From the NCBI GenBank assembly GCA_018433585.1, contig JAHDQW010000008.1:86494-150493 (forward strand): a stretch of DNA of 64,000 nucleotides, given 5' to 3'. Positions 57,299 to 64,000 of this stretch are shown piece after piece. Each line of letters opens with the position of its first letter. The stretch's first letter is position 1. Made by a program: the position numbers and the translations under genes. Source of the DNA: Candidatus Praeruminimicrobium purgamenti. GTDB lineage: Bacteria > Elusimicrobiota > Endomicrobiia > Endomicrobiales > Endomicrobiaceae. The notes below the pieces were generated by a model, which was not told the origin of the DNA, made no database searches, and saw only the letters and a program-made list of their open reading frames with translations.

Positions 57299-57986
57299 TT
57301 TAAAAATACTTGAAGATAATCTCGGTTATGTTTTTAAAAACCGAGATTATCTCAAATTAGCTTTGACTCACAGATCATATTCTTCCGAATACGGTTTAAA
57401 AGACTGCAATGAACGGATGGAATTTCTGGGAGACAGCGTTCTTTCGTCTATTGTAGCGGATTTTTTATACAGCAAATATGTTAATGACGACGAGGGAAAA
57501 CTTTCTCGTCTCAAATCGCAGATAGTGTCTGCGAAAAATTTAAGCAAATGGGCAAAAAATATAAGTTTGGATAAATTTATATTGATAAGCAAAAGCGAAG
57601 AATTGAACAGCGCAAGAAACAGAGATACTTTGTTGTGCGATTCTTTCGAAGCCGTTATAGGCGCGGTTTATTTAGACAGCGATTTTTTGACAACGTCGAA
57701 TTTTATAAAGAAATTTTTAAATTCGCAAAAAAAATTCGGTATTACCGATTACAAAAGCACATTACAAGAGAAAGTTCAGTCTGAATTTCAGACTTTGCCG
57801 CAATATAAGGTCATTAAGGAATACGGTCCCGACCACGATAAGAAATTTGAAGTAGGCGTTTATATAAATGACAGTCTTTTTGGAATAGGCGTAGGAATTT
57901 CAAAAAAAGAAGCAGAGCAGATGTCTGCAAGAGAAGCGGGTAAAAAATTAAAAAATAAAAAGAAAGATACGGAGGCTGTGCAATGA
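57288..57986 (+). CDS. rnc: Ribonuclease III
   Basis: 232 residues. The catalytic signature is NERMEFLGDSVLSSIVADFLY, and the second acidic site CDSFEAVIGAVYLDSDF is present. The C-terminal double-stranded RNA-binding domain spans about residues 155-225 (KSTLQEKVQSEFQTLPQYKV, KEAEQMSAREAGKKL). It processes rRNA precursors and structured mRNAs. It overlaps fabF upstream and the acyl-CoA dehydrogenase downstream by 4 bases; fabF-rnc linkage is common. Confidence 0.95.
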   Translation: MLGNLKILEDNLGYVFKNRDYLKLALTHRSYSSEYGLKDCNERMEFLGDSVLSSIVADFLYSKYVNDDEGKLSRLKSQIVSAKNLSKWAKNISLDKFILISKSEELNSARNRDTLLCDSFEAVIGAVYLDSDFLTTSNFIKKFLNSQKKFGITDYKSTLQEKVQSEFQTLPQYKVIKEYGPDHDKKFEVGVYINDSLFGIGVGISKKEAEQMSAREAGKKLKNKKKDTEAVQ

Positions 57987-59161
57987 ATTATTTCTTCAAT
58001 GAAGAAGAACAAATGATGATTGACGTGGCAAGAAAAATCGCTCAAGAAAAAATAAAACCTGTCAGAGAAAAATATGACGAAGAAGAAACTTTTCCGTGGG
58101 ATATAGTAAAGGAATTGGCGCAGGCCGATTTGTGCGGAGTTTATATTCCTGAAGAATACGGAGGATTCGGTAAAGGTATTATGGGTCTTGTTCTTGTTAC
58201 CGAAGAACTTTGCAAAGTTGACGGCGGTATAGCTTTGGCTTTGGCTGCAACGGCATTGGGAACTCTTCCTATTCTTGTAGCAGGAAATGAAGCGCAGAAA
58301 CAGAAATATTTGCCGGATATAGCATCCGGTAAAAAATTGGCTGCTTTCGGTTTAACCGAACCTTCAGCCGGTTCCGATGCAACTTCAATGAAAACAACGG
58401 CGGTTAAAGACGGAGATTATTATATACTTAACGGAACAAAGTGCTTTATTACAAACGCCGGCGATGCTGAAACGTATACGGTATTTGCAAAGACAAATCC
58501 TTCAAGAGGAGCAAGAGGAATTTCCTGCTTTATTTTGGAAAAAGGAATGGAAGGTTTTACTTTCGGTAAAAAAGAAAACAAAATGGGTATCAGAGCTTCT
58601 TCAACAAGAGAATTGATATTCAATAACTGCAGAGTTCATAAAGATAATTTGTTGGGCAAAGAAGGACACGGCTTAATGATTGCCCAGGCTACTTTGGACG
58701 GATCAAGACCTGGCGTTGCTTCTCAGGCTTTGGGTATAGCCGCAGGAGCTTTGGAAGAAGCTGTAAAATATGCAAGAACAAGAGTTCAGTTCGGACAGCC
58801 TATTTCTTCTTTCCAGGGAATACAGCATATGCTTGCCGATATGGCGACTAAAGTTGAAGCCGCAAGAAGTTTGGTTTATAATGTAGCAAGAACAATCGAT
58901 GAAAATAATAAGAGAGAAGAAAAAGATAAAGTAAGAACAAGCAAAGAATCTGCAATGGCAAAACTTTTTGCTTCGGAAGTTGCAATGGAAGTTACGACTC
59001 ATGCCGTTCAGATATTCGGCGGATACGGATACTGCAAAGAATATCCTGTAGAAAAAATGATGAGAGATGCAAAAATTACGACATTGTACGAAGGCACAAG
59101 CCAGATACAGAAAAACGAAATTGCATTGAATCTTATAAAAGAATATGCAACAGGAAAATAA
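57983..59161 (+). CDS. Acyl-CoA dehydrogenase (butyryl-CoA dehydrogenase-like)
   Basis: 392 residues, short/medium-chain type. FAD-binding blocks AAFGLTEPSAGSDATSMKTTA and CFITNAGDAETYTVFA, the FQGIQHMLADMATKVEAAR helix, VQIFGGYGYCKEYPVEKMMRDAKI and the catalytic Glu in TLYEGTSQIQKNEI are all present. With EtfB/EtfA, encoded 2 kb downstream, it could reduce crotonyl- or acryloyl-type enoyl-CoA, possibly by electron bifurcation, or oxidise acyl-CoA. Direction is not decided by sequence. It is the last gene of the fab operon by overlap with rnc. Confidence 0.88.
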   Translation: MNYFFNEEEQMMIDVARKIAQEKIKPVREKYDEEETFPWDIVKELAQADLCGVYIPEEYGGFGKGIMGLVLVTEELCKVDGGIALALAATALGTLPILVAGNEAQKQKYLPDIASGKKLAAFGLTEPSAGSDATSMKTTAVKDGDYYILNGTKCFITNAGDAETYTVFAKTNPSRGARGISCFILEKGMEGFTFGKKENKMGIRASSTRELIFNNCRVHKDNLLGKEGHGLMIAQATLDGSRPGVASQALGIAAGALEEAVKYARTRVQFGQPISSFQGIQHMLADMATKVEAARSLVYNVARTIDENNKREEKDKVRTSKESAMAKLFASEVAMEVTTHAVQIFGGYGYCKEYPVEKMMRDAKITTLYEGTSQIQKNEIALNLIKEYATGK

Positions 59162-59216
59162 TATTTTAAAGCAAGATGTCTGTTTAATATAAATTTAACA
59201 GAAATATTTTAACTGC

Positions 59217-59293
59217 AACGAAGAATTTTGAAAACCTTACATACATATAAATTTACTTTATTTTAATGTGTCGCGGTTAAAAAATTCTTCGTT
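59217..59293 (+). terminator. Long-loop inverted repeat after the acyl-CoA dehydrogenase
   Basis: AACGAAGAATTTT (59217-59229) pairs perfectly with AAAATTCTTCGTT (59281-59293) over a 51-base loop, with further partial pairing outside. It could end the fab-acd transcript, though the loop is long and the trailing T-run short. It may instead mark the edge of the inserted 59.3-61.0 kb segment. Confidence 0.45.
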
Positions 59294-59326
59294 TTGCATA
59301 ATACCTTAAATTTTTAAAGAGGTAAA

Positions 59327-60064
59327 ATGACAGAACCTTCAATAGTTGTTTCGTCTGCATCAAATGTTATGACAGCTATGGATGTTTTTCAGCAGGTAAG
59401 TTCTTTTTATGAGATTTCATGGAATCATTTAATAGTTTTTTCAGGTGTGGCTCTCGCTATTGTGGGCATTATAATCCCTGTGATAATTTCTTACATTCAA
59501 AATAAAACTATTAAATGTACGGAAGATGCGATTAAATTTCAAATTGCAGAACAGAATAAACAATTGGAAAATCAGAGAAGAGAATATCTTCAGAAATTAA
59601 AAGAACAAGAAGAAATTTTTGTTAGGCAGATTTCTGAACAGAAGAAAATTTTCTCAGACAATCTGCAAAAACAAGAGAAACTTTTTAAAGAACAAATAGA
59701 TATACAGGCTAAAAAAACACATGCTATTGATTTAAAATTTCATGGAATAAATGCGCGTTTTTGGCATATGAATTGTATTCAAAGTTTCAAAGAAAAACCT
59801 GAGTACTCTGTAGTATGTGCTTCAGTTGCAGTATTGTCTTACAAAGAAGCAGGAGAGTATATTAATGTTGTCGGATTTGCTCCTGTTATTAAAGATATTT
59901 TATTAAACAAAATAAAACAAGATGATATCTCAAACGATTTAAAAATCCGCATCAAAGAAATGATAAGTGTTTTTAGCAGCGTACCTGCGGATATAGCCGA
60001 AAAAAATTCCGGTTTTCTTAAAGACCTTGCTGAGATCCGTAATTTTTACGAATCTGTAAAATAA
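59327..60064 (+). CDS. Membrane-anchored coiled-coil protein of unknown function
   Basis: 245 residues. One membrane helix (about residues 36-58, VFSGVALAIVGIIIPVIISYI) follows a short N-terminal part. Residues about 65-125 form a Gln/Glu/Lys-rich coiled coil with QEEIFVRQISEQKKIF-type heptads. The C-terminal ~115 residues are soluble and end in a helical pair. I recognise no family; the layout resembles single-pass proteins found near defence or toxin genes but has no enzymatic domain. An AGAGG ribosome binding site precedes the ATG. Confidence 0.75.
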   Translation: MTEPSIVVSSASNVMTAMDVFQQVSSFYEISWNHLIVFSGVALAIVGIIIPVIISYIQNKTIKCTEDAIKFQIAEQNKQLENQRREYLQKLKEQEEIFVRQISEQKKIFSDNLQKQEKLFKEQIDIQAKKTHAIDLKFHGINARFWHMNCIQSFKEKPEYSVVCASVAVLSYKEAGEYINVVGFAPVIKDILLNKIKQDDISNDLKIRIKEMISVFSSVPADIAEKNSGFLKDLAEIRNFYESVK

Positions 60065-60103
60065 AAAATAGTATTTATATATCTAACGCCACAAAACATT
60101 TTT

Positions 60104-60120
60104 ATCATAATTGTTATGAT
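60104..60120. promoter_or_regulatory. Perfect palindrome upstream of the PIN operon
   Basis: ATCATAA-TTG-TTATGAT is a 7-bp inverted repeat with a 3-base centre, 41 bases upstream of the PIN-operon -35. It could be an operator for an autoregulated toxin-antitoxin unit or a weak terminator of the preceding gene; there is no T-run. Confidence 0.45.
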
Positions 60121-60161
60121 TTGTGTTATAAGTAAATGACAGAAAGCACAAAAAATAATAT

Positions 60162-60189
60162 TTGACATTCTGTAAATAAATACTATAAT
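60162..60189 (+). promoter_or_regulatory. Promoter of the PIN-domain gene pair
   Basis: TTGACA (60162-60167), a 16-base spacer and TATAAT (60184-60189). Transcription from here would give a ~145-base leader before the small partner gene at 60340. The rest of the 60065-60339 gap is AT-rich with no other gene seen. Confidence 0.75.
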
Positions 60190-60339
60190 ATTATTGAAGT
60201 CAATTAAAATAAGTTAAGATAAATTAAAATAAACAGAAATATGATTGAATAAATAACAAATTAGAAGATTCTTTGACTATAAGAGCCATTGATTTAAACT
60301 GATTTGTTTTTTATTTTTGCGGGCGCCTGGGAGGGAACC

Positions 60340-60489
60340 ATGAAAATCAACGAAAAAAATGTAAAAATACAAAAGAAGACTAATGAATCTTGTAATAAGA
60401 GAGCTGCTTTTGAAGCTGTAGAAACAATCCGTAAAGTTTTAAGAGATTCAGGCGTATCTTTAACAAAAGAGTTTAAAAAATGTCGTTAA
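60340..60489 (+). CDS. Small protein upstream of PIN gene (candidate antitoxin)
   Basis: 49 residues from the ATG at 60340, which has a strong GGGAGGG ribosome binding site; the in-frame ATG at 60304 would place that site inside the gene. The protein is highly basic (KINEKNVKIQKK at the N-terminus) with one predicted helix, AAFEAVETIRKVLRDSGV. It matches no antitoxin family I know. It overlaps the PIN gene by 10 bases, the usual arrangement of antitoxin and toxin genes. The antitoxin role is inferred from position only. Confidence 0.65.
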   Translation: MKINEKNVKIQKKTNESCNKRAAFEAVETIRKVLRDSGVSLTKEFKKCR

Positions 60490-61001
60490 TAGGGCAGAAA
60501 AAATATTATCTAATAGATACCTGTGCTCTTATTCATTATTTTGACCATGAAGAAAAAGATGTTAAATATAAAATAACTGATGAGATTGCTAACAAATCAT
60601 CATTTTATTATATCCCTCAGTTTTGCGTGGCTGAAGTGTTTAATGTTTTTGCAAAATTGCATCATAGGAATGGTAAAATTGATGCACAAAAATATTCTGA
60701 TCTAGTAAATGGTTTCAAATATATGATAAAAAATAGAGAAATCCTCTATGCATATGACTTGCACAGATATCACAATCTCAACTGCGATTTAATTTATAAG
60801 ACAGAACATACCACGCCTCAGACAAAGAACAGAAAAGGAAAAACTTTATCACTTCTCTCAACGTTTGATATTTTGATTATAGCGATGGCGATGGAGTTAG
60901 ATAAAATTCATGGACAGGGGAACATATGTATACTTTCACGAGATGCAAGATTGATTGATATAGCGCAAAAGGTTGGAGTCAATGCGTTATGGTATGAATA
61001 A
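60480..61001 (+). CDS. PIN-domain ribonuclease (VapC-like candidate toxin)
   Basis: 173 residues. The four acidic positions expected of a PIN nuclease are visible: Asp in YLIDTCALIHYF (residue ~13), Glu in FCVAEVFNVF, Asp in STFDILIIAMAMEL and Asp in ILSRDARLIDIA. It is longer than a minimal VapC (~130) because of a central insert around residues 95-125. PIN toxins cleave tRNA or rRNA. The start overlaps the small upstream gene by 10 bases. A terminator follows after 32 bases. Confidence 0.8.
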   Translation: MSLIGQKKYYLIDTCALIHYFDHEEKDVKYKITDEIANKSSFYYIPQFCVAEVFNVFAKLHHRNGKIDAQKYSDLVNGFKYMIKNREILYAYDLHRYHNLNCDLIYKTEHTTPQTKNRKGKTLSLLSTFDILIIAMAMELDKIHGQGNICILSRDARLIDIAQKVGVNALWYE

Positions 61002-61033
61002 AAAGTTTGTTAAATTTAAAAAATAAATATTAA

Positions 61034-61063
61034 ACTGTATCTTAATAGATGCGGTTTTTTTTT
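61034..61063 (+). terminator. Intrinsic terminator after the PIN gene
   Basis: A 9-bp stem (ACTGTATCT with AGATGCGGT, including two G-U pairs) closes a TAAT loop and is followed by a run of nine T. It isolates the PIN pair from etfBA. Confidence 0.85.
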
Positions 61064-61085
61064 ATTCCCATTTGTAATAAAATAA

Positions 61086-61115
61086 TTGACAATAAAAATG
61101 GATATTTAGTAATAT
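61086..61115 (+). promoter_or_regulatory. Promoter of etfBA
   Basis: TTGACA (61086-61091), an 18-base spacer and TAATAT (61110-61115). Transcription should begin near 61122, about 78 bases ahead of the etfB start. Confidence 0.75.
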
Positions 61116-61121
61116 CTTAAT

Positions 61122-61159
61122 GATATAAATAAGATAATTATTTATTTATATCTTTTTTT
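61122..61159 (+). promoter_or_regulatory. AT-only hairpin with T-run in the etfB leader
   Basis: GATATAAATAA (61122-61132) pairs perfectly with TTATTTATATC (61142-61152) and is followed by seven T. It begins at the predicted transcription start. It could be a 5' stabilising stem-loop or a weak attenuator; the all-but-one A-T stem makes strong termination doubtful. Confidence 0.45.
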
Positions 61160-61199
61160 GTTTTTAGCAGGGCAATATTAATTAGGAGGAAGTAATAGC

Positions 61200-61988
61200 A
61201 TGCATATATTGGTTTGCATCAAACAAGTGCCGGGAACAACGAACGTTCAGATAGATCCTGAGAAAGGTACTTTGAAAAGAGAAGGCGTAGAAGCCGTTAT
61301 AAATCCTTTTGACGAATATGCAATAGAAGAAGCTGTCAGACTAAAAGAAAGAATCGGCGGGACGGTTACCGTTATAACAATGGGTCCTCCTCAGGCTGAA
61401 TCTGCTCTCAGAGAAGCAATCTCAAGAGGAGCCGATAACGCAATATTAGTCGGAGACAGAGCTTTTGCAGGAGCCGACACATGGGCAACGTCATACGCGT
61501 TGTCGTCAGCTATAAAAACAATAAAAGATTTCGGAGTTATAATTTGCGGCAAGCAGGCTACCGACGGAGATACTGCACAGGTAGGCCCGTCAGTCGCTGA
61601 AATGCTGGATATTCCTCATATCGCTTATGTTAAAAAAATTGAAGAGATATCGGAAACTTCAATGAAAGTTGAAAGAATGATGGAAGACGGGTACGATTTA
61701 ATAGAAACTCCTGTTCCGTGTTTGATAACCGTTGTTAAAGAAATCAACACTCCGAGAGTTCCGTCTCTCAGAGGGAAAATGGCAGCAAAAAAAGCCGTTA
61801 TAACTCAGTTGAACGCGCAGACAATAAATGCCGATACGACAAAGACAGGTCTTGCCGGCTCTCCGACGCAGGTAAAAAAAATATTTACCCCTCCTCAAAG
61901 ACAGGGCGGAGAAAAATTTACCGGAGAACCTCAGGATATTGCGGCGGAACTGGTAAAAAAATTGTTGAGCAGCGGTATTATTAACTAG
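61200..61988 (+). CDS. etfB: Electron transfer flavoprotein beta subunit
   Basis: 262 residues. MHILVCIKQVPGTTNVQIDP, NPFDEYAIEEAVRLKE, VTVITMGPPQAESALREAI and CGKQATDGDTAQVGPSVAEML define EtfB. It binds a nucleotide (AMP, or FAD in bifurcating ETFs) and pairs with EtfA. A strong TTAGGAGGAAG site precedes the ATG. It begins the etfBA operon and is separated from the acyl-CoA dehydrogenase gene by the PIN segment. Confidence 0.95.
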   Translation: MHILVCIKQVPGTTNVQIDPEKGTLKREGVEAVINPFDEYAIEEAVRLKERIGGTVTVITMGPPQAESALREAISRGADNAILVGDRAFAGADTWATSYALSSAIKTIKDFGVIICGKQATDGDTAQVGPSVAEMLDIPHIAYVKKIEEISETSMKVERMMEDGYDLIETPVPCLITVVKEINTPRVPSLRGKMAAKKAVITQLNAQTINADTTKTGLAGSPTQVKKIFTPPQRQGGEKFTGEPQDIAAELVKKLLSSGIIN

Positions 61989-62008
61989 GATTTAAACGGG
62001 AGATAGAA

Positions 62009-63244
62009 ATGGCAAATAAAATAAATGTATTAGCTGATAAATGTGTGGGATGCGGACTTTGCGCAAATAATTGTCCTTTCGGTGCAATCAGTATGCAGGA
62101 AAGACCTGATCATCCGAGAAAATTTAAAATTGCTGTTATAGACGCAAACAAATGTACTTTCTGCGGAGCCTGTATTGAATCCTGCAAAACTTTTAAAGCT
62201 ATTGAAATGCATAAAGAAGAAGTAAAATCAGGAGTGGATAAATCTTTGTACAGAGGCGTATGGGTTTATGCCGAACAGAGACACGGAGAAATTTCTTCTG
62301 TAGTTTATGAACTTTTAAACCAGGGGTCTGTTCTTGCAAAAGCATTACAGGTTCCTTTAAGCGCAGTTTTGATAGGTTCGAATATAACCGCCAAAGCACA
62401 GGATTTAATCGACAGAGGCGCAGATAAAGTTTACGTTTACGATGATCCTGTTTTTATAGAATTTCAGGATGATCCGTACAGCTGTATATTAACGAGTTTA
62501 ATAGAAAAAGAAAAGCCTGAAATTATTCTTATGGGCGCAACAAATATCGGAAGGTCTTTTGCTTCAAGAGTCGCCGCGAAAATTTATACGGGATTAACGG
62601 CCGATTGTACGGCTTTAGATATAGATTTGGAAACAAGAAACCTTTTGCAGACAAGACCTGCTTTCGGCGGAAACATTATGGCCACAATTTTAACTCCTAG
62701 ACACAGACCTCAGATGGCTACGGTAAGACATAAAGTTTTCAAAGAAGCAAAAGTTGAAAAAGGCAGAAAAGGCGAAGTCATAGTTAATACTGTTGATGCT
62801 TCAAAAATAATCAGCAGAACAAAGTTTTTAGGTTTTATTAAGGATGCCAGCGCTTCCGTTAATATTTCGGATGCCGATATTATTGTTTCAGGCGGAAGAG
62901 GTTTGGGAAATCCTGAAGGGTTTAAACTCATAGCCGAATTAGCCGAACTTTTGGGCGGCGCGGTAGGAGCGTCAAGAGCGGCTGTAGATTCAAACTGGAT
63001 ACCTTATTCTCATCAGGTAGGACAGACCGGAAGAACTGTAGCGCCTAAAGTTTATATAGCCTGCGGTATTTCAGGACAAATACAGCATATGGTCGGTATG
63101 AGTTCGTCGGATACTATTATTGCAATCAATAAAGATAAAGAATGTCCGATGATGCAGATGGCGACATATTCAATGGAAGGCGATTTGTACGAGATAATTC
63201 CTGCGATAATAAAAGAAATTAAAAAGTCCAGGTGCGCTATATAA
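62009..63244 (+). CDS. etfA: Electron transfer flavoprotein alpha subunit with N-terminal 2[4Fe-4S] ferredoxin domain
   Basis: 411 residues, ~80 longer than simple EtfA. Residues 12-22 (CVGCGLCANNC) and 49-59 (CTFCGACIESC) are two [4Fe-4S] motifs in a ferredoxin domain; the usual Pro after the last Cys is Lys. The EtfA part follows, with FAD-binding SGGRGLGNPEGFKLI, GASRAAVDSNWIPYSHQVGQTG and YIACGISGQIQHMVGM. Fe-S EtfA proteins are known from anaerobes, including electron-bifurcating acyl-CoA dehydrogenase systems such as the caffeyl-CoA reductase CarCDE. It lies 20 bases after etfB. Confidence 0.95.
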   Translation: MANKINVLADKCVGCGLCANNCPFGAISMQERPDHPRKFKIAVIDANKCTFCGACIESCKTFKAIEMHKEEVKSGVDKSLYRGVWVYAEQRHGEISSVVYELLNQGSVLAKALQVPLSAVLIGSNITAKAQDLIDRGADKVYVYDDPVFIEFQDDPYSCILTSLIEKEKPEIILMGATNIGRSFASRVAAKIYTGLTADCTALDIDLETRNLLQTRPAFGGNIMATILTPRHRPQMATVRHKVFKEAKVEKGRKGEVIVNTVDASKIISRTKFLGFIKDASASVNISDADIIVSGGRGLGNPEGFKLIAELAELLGGAVGASRAAVDSNWIPYSHQVGQTGRTVAPKVYIACGISGQIQHMVGMSSSDTIIAINKDKECPMMQMATYSMEGDLYEIIPAIIKEIKKSRCAI

Positions 63245-63268
63245 ATTATAAATAAATAGCTTTTGTTA

Positions 63269-63313
63269 AAATGTCACAAATATTTAAGCGGATTATAAAT
63301 ATTTGTGGCATTT
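63269..63313 (+). terminator. Long hairpin after etfA
   Basis: An 18-bp stem (63269-63286 with 63296-63313, one G-U pair) closes a 9-base loop 25 bases past the etfA stop. It probably ends or protects the etfBA transcript, although the following T-run is short. Confidence 0.65.
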
Positions 63314-63431
63314 CGCATAAAAGAAAAAAGATATTTGCGGCAGTTGTTTAAAAAATTTTTTTTTAGTAGTATATTACATATCATTGGTTAACTTACCGGT
63401 GATGTATTTAAAAAGGAGAAGTGGGAAAAAA

Positions 63432-63620
63432 ATGAAGAAAGTTTTGTTCATGTTGTTGTGTTGTACGGTTTTTGTAATCGGTTGTAAAAAAGCTCCGCAG
63501 GATCAGGTCGTAACTACTGAACAGGTAGAAGCCACAACTGCAGCTCCAACGGATGTGTTAGTATCTTCTAACAGCGTCGATGTCTCTTCCGCCACGCAGT
63601 CTCAAGGAGAAGTAAAATAA
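63432..63620 (+). CDS. Small lipoprotein, tandem copy 1
   Basis: 62 residues from the ATG at 63432. A short signal peptide MKKVLFMLLCCTVFVIGC ends in a lipobox with Cys18; the mature part is ~45 residues, Thr/Val/Ser-rich and acidic (KKAPQDQVVTTEQVEA, then VLVSSNSVDVSSATQS). A TTG at 63384 would extend the frame but places extra residues before a good signal peptide. Its stop overlaps the next ATG as TAATG. The first ~32 codons are nearly identical to copy 2. The function is unknown. Confidence 0.8.
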   Translation: MKKVLFMLLCCTVFVIGCKKAPQDQVVTTEQVEATTAAPTDVLVSSNSVDVSSATQSQGEVK

Positions 63621-63823
63621 TGAAAAAAGTTTTGTTTATGTTGTTGTGTTGTACAGTTTTTGTAATCGGCTGTAAAAAAGCTCCGCAGGATCAGGTCGTA
63701 ACTACTGAACAGGTAGAAGCTACGGCTGTAAACTCAAACGATGTTTTAGTATCGTCAAACGGCGTTACAAATAATGAGATATCTTCAAGCACGGAAACGG
63801 TTTCTCAGGGAGAAATGAAATAA
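63620..63823 (+). CDS. Small lipoprotein, tandem copy 2
   Basis: 67 residues. Residues 1-34 match copy 1 almost exactly (same signal peptide, lipobox at Cys18 and KKAPQDQVVTTEQVEAT). The tail differs (AVNSNDVLVSSNGVTNNEISSSTETVSQGEMK) but keeps the Ser/Val/Thr character and the ending QGE-Met/Val-Lys. It is coupled to copies 1 and 3 by one-base TAATG overlaps, indicating tandem duplication and co-translation. Confidence 0.8.
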   Translation: MKKVLFMLLCCTVFVIGCKKAPQDQVVTTEQVEATAVNSNDVLVSSNGVTNNEISSSTETVSQGEMK

Positions 63824-63993
63824 TGAAAAAAGTATTATTTTTAATATTGTGTTGTGCAGTATTTGCAGTAGGATGCAGCAAAGCAGTAGAAGAACAGCCT
63901 GCAGCAGCAGAAAATATGGATCAGACGGCAGCAGTATCAAATGATGTAACAACATCAACAGATACAGTAGCAACGTCAACAGTTACACTTTAA
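63823..63993 (+). CDS. Small lipoprotein, tandem copy 3
   Basis: 56 residues. The signal peptide MKKVLFLILCCAVFAVGC aligns with copies 1 and 2 and gives Cys18 as the lipidated residue. The mature part is shorter and Ala/Thr/Val-rich (SKAVEEQPAAAENMD, then TAAVSNDVTTSTDTVATSTV). It is the most diverged copy, using more A-rich codons. The stop lies 7 bases from the window end, so more copies may follow. Confidence 0.8.
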   Translation: MKKVLFLILCCAVFAVGCSKAVEEQPAAAENMDQTAAVSNDVTTSTDTVATSTVTL

Positions 63994-64000
63994 TTTAAAA

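Noticed and set aside
60304..60339. Upstream extension of the small PIN-partner gene
   Set aside because: The strong GGGAGGG ribosome binding site points to the ATG at 60340.

Overview
The window looks like a low-GC, anaerobic, Gram-negative-type bacterial chromosome close to its replication origin. Lipoprotein signals, MprF and an MepM-like M23 lipoprotein fit a didermic envelope. An Fe-S EtfAB with an acyl-CoA dehydrogenase and an indolepyruvate:ferredoxin oxidoreductase fit a fermentative, oxygen-avoiding metabolism. Very large multidomain proteins and many B12-type radical SAM proteins recall Elusimicrobiota (Endomicrobia-like) or related deep lineages. That assignment is inference from gene content, not from a search.

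Layout. 1-3.5 kb (+): the 3' part of a large unknown protein and a secreted DUF3089 hydrolase, closed by a bidirectional terminator. 3.6-16.1 kb (-): MprF, an ABC ATPase, a guanine deaminase and a 2929-residue giant with a ChaN/TraB-like N-terminus and an internal duplication. 16.3-27.6 kb (-): dnaA, dnaN, a DUF721/DciA-like gene, gyrB, two radical SAM-TPR paralogues and gyrA; recF is not in its usual place. The DnaA-box cluster and two tandem promoters upstream of dnaA are the best oriC candidate. 27.8-40.7 kb (-): a tightly packed 12-gene run with two UbiU/UbiV-like U32 pairs, two radical SAM enzymes, two glycosyltransferases, a NodU/CmcH carbamoyltransferase with an SxtJ partner, a PIF1-like helicase and an M23 lipoprotein. 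This is the strongest candidate for an undescribed biosynthetic system. 41.0-44.7 kb (-): parB, parA, a Vat/CatB-type acetyltransferase and a B12 radical SAM gene flanked by two parS-like sites in opposite orientation. 44.8-51.0 kb (-): a HAD phosphatase, a tandem-ACT protein, a membrane protein, paaK, iorB, iorA and a glycosyltransferase, suggesting oxidation of aromatic amino acids to aryl-acetyl-CoA.

From 51.2 kb the coding strand switches to +. A consensus promoter drives the lipid operon DUF177-rpmF-plsX-fabH-fabD-fabG-acpP-fabF-rnc-acd. A 1.8 kb segment with a membrane coiled-coil protein and a PIN-domain gene with a small partner separates the acyl-CoA dehydrogenase from etfB-etfA, its probable electron-transfer partners. 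The window ends in three tandem, translationally coupled small lipoprotein genes.

No rRNA, tRNA, CRISPR array or insertion sequence was recognised. No stretch longer than 300 bases lacks a gene; the larger gaps (26026-26248, 40704-40996, 60065-60339) are described as features.
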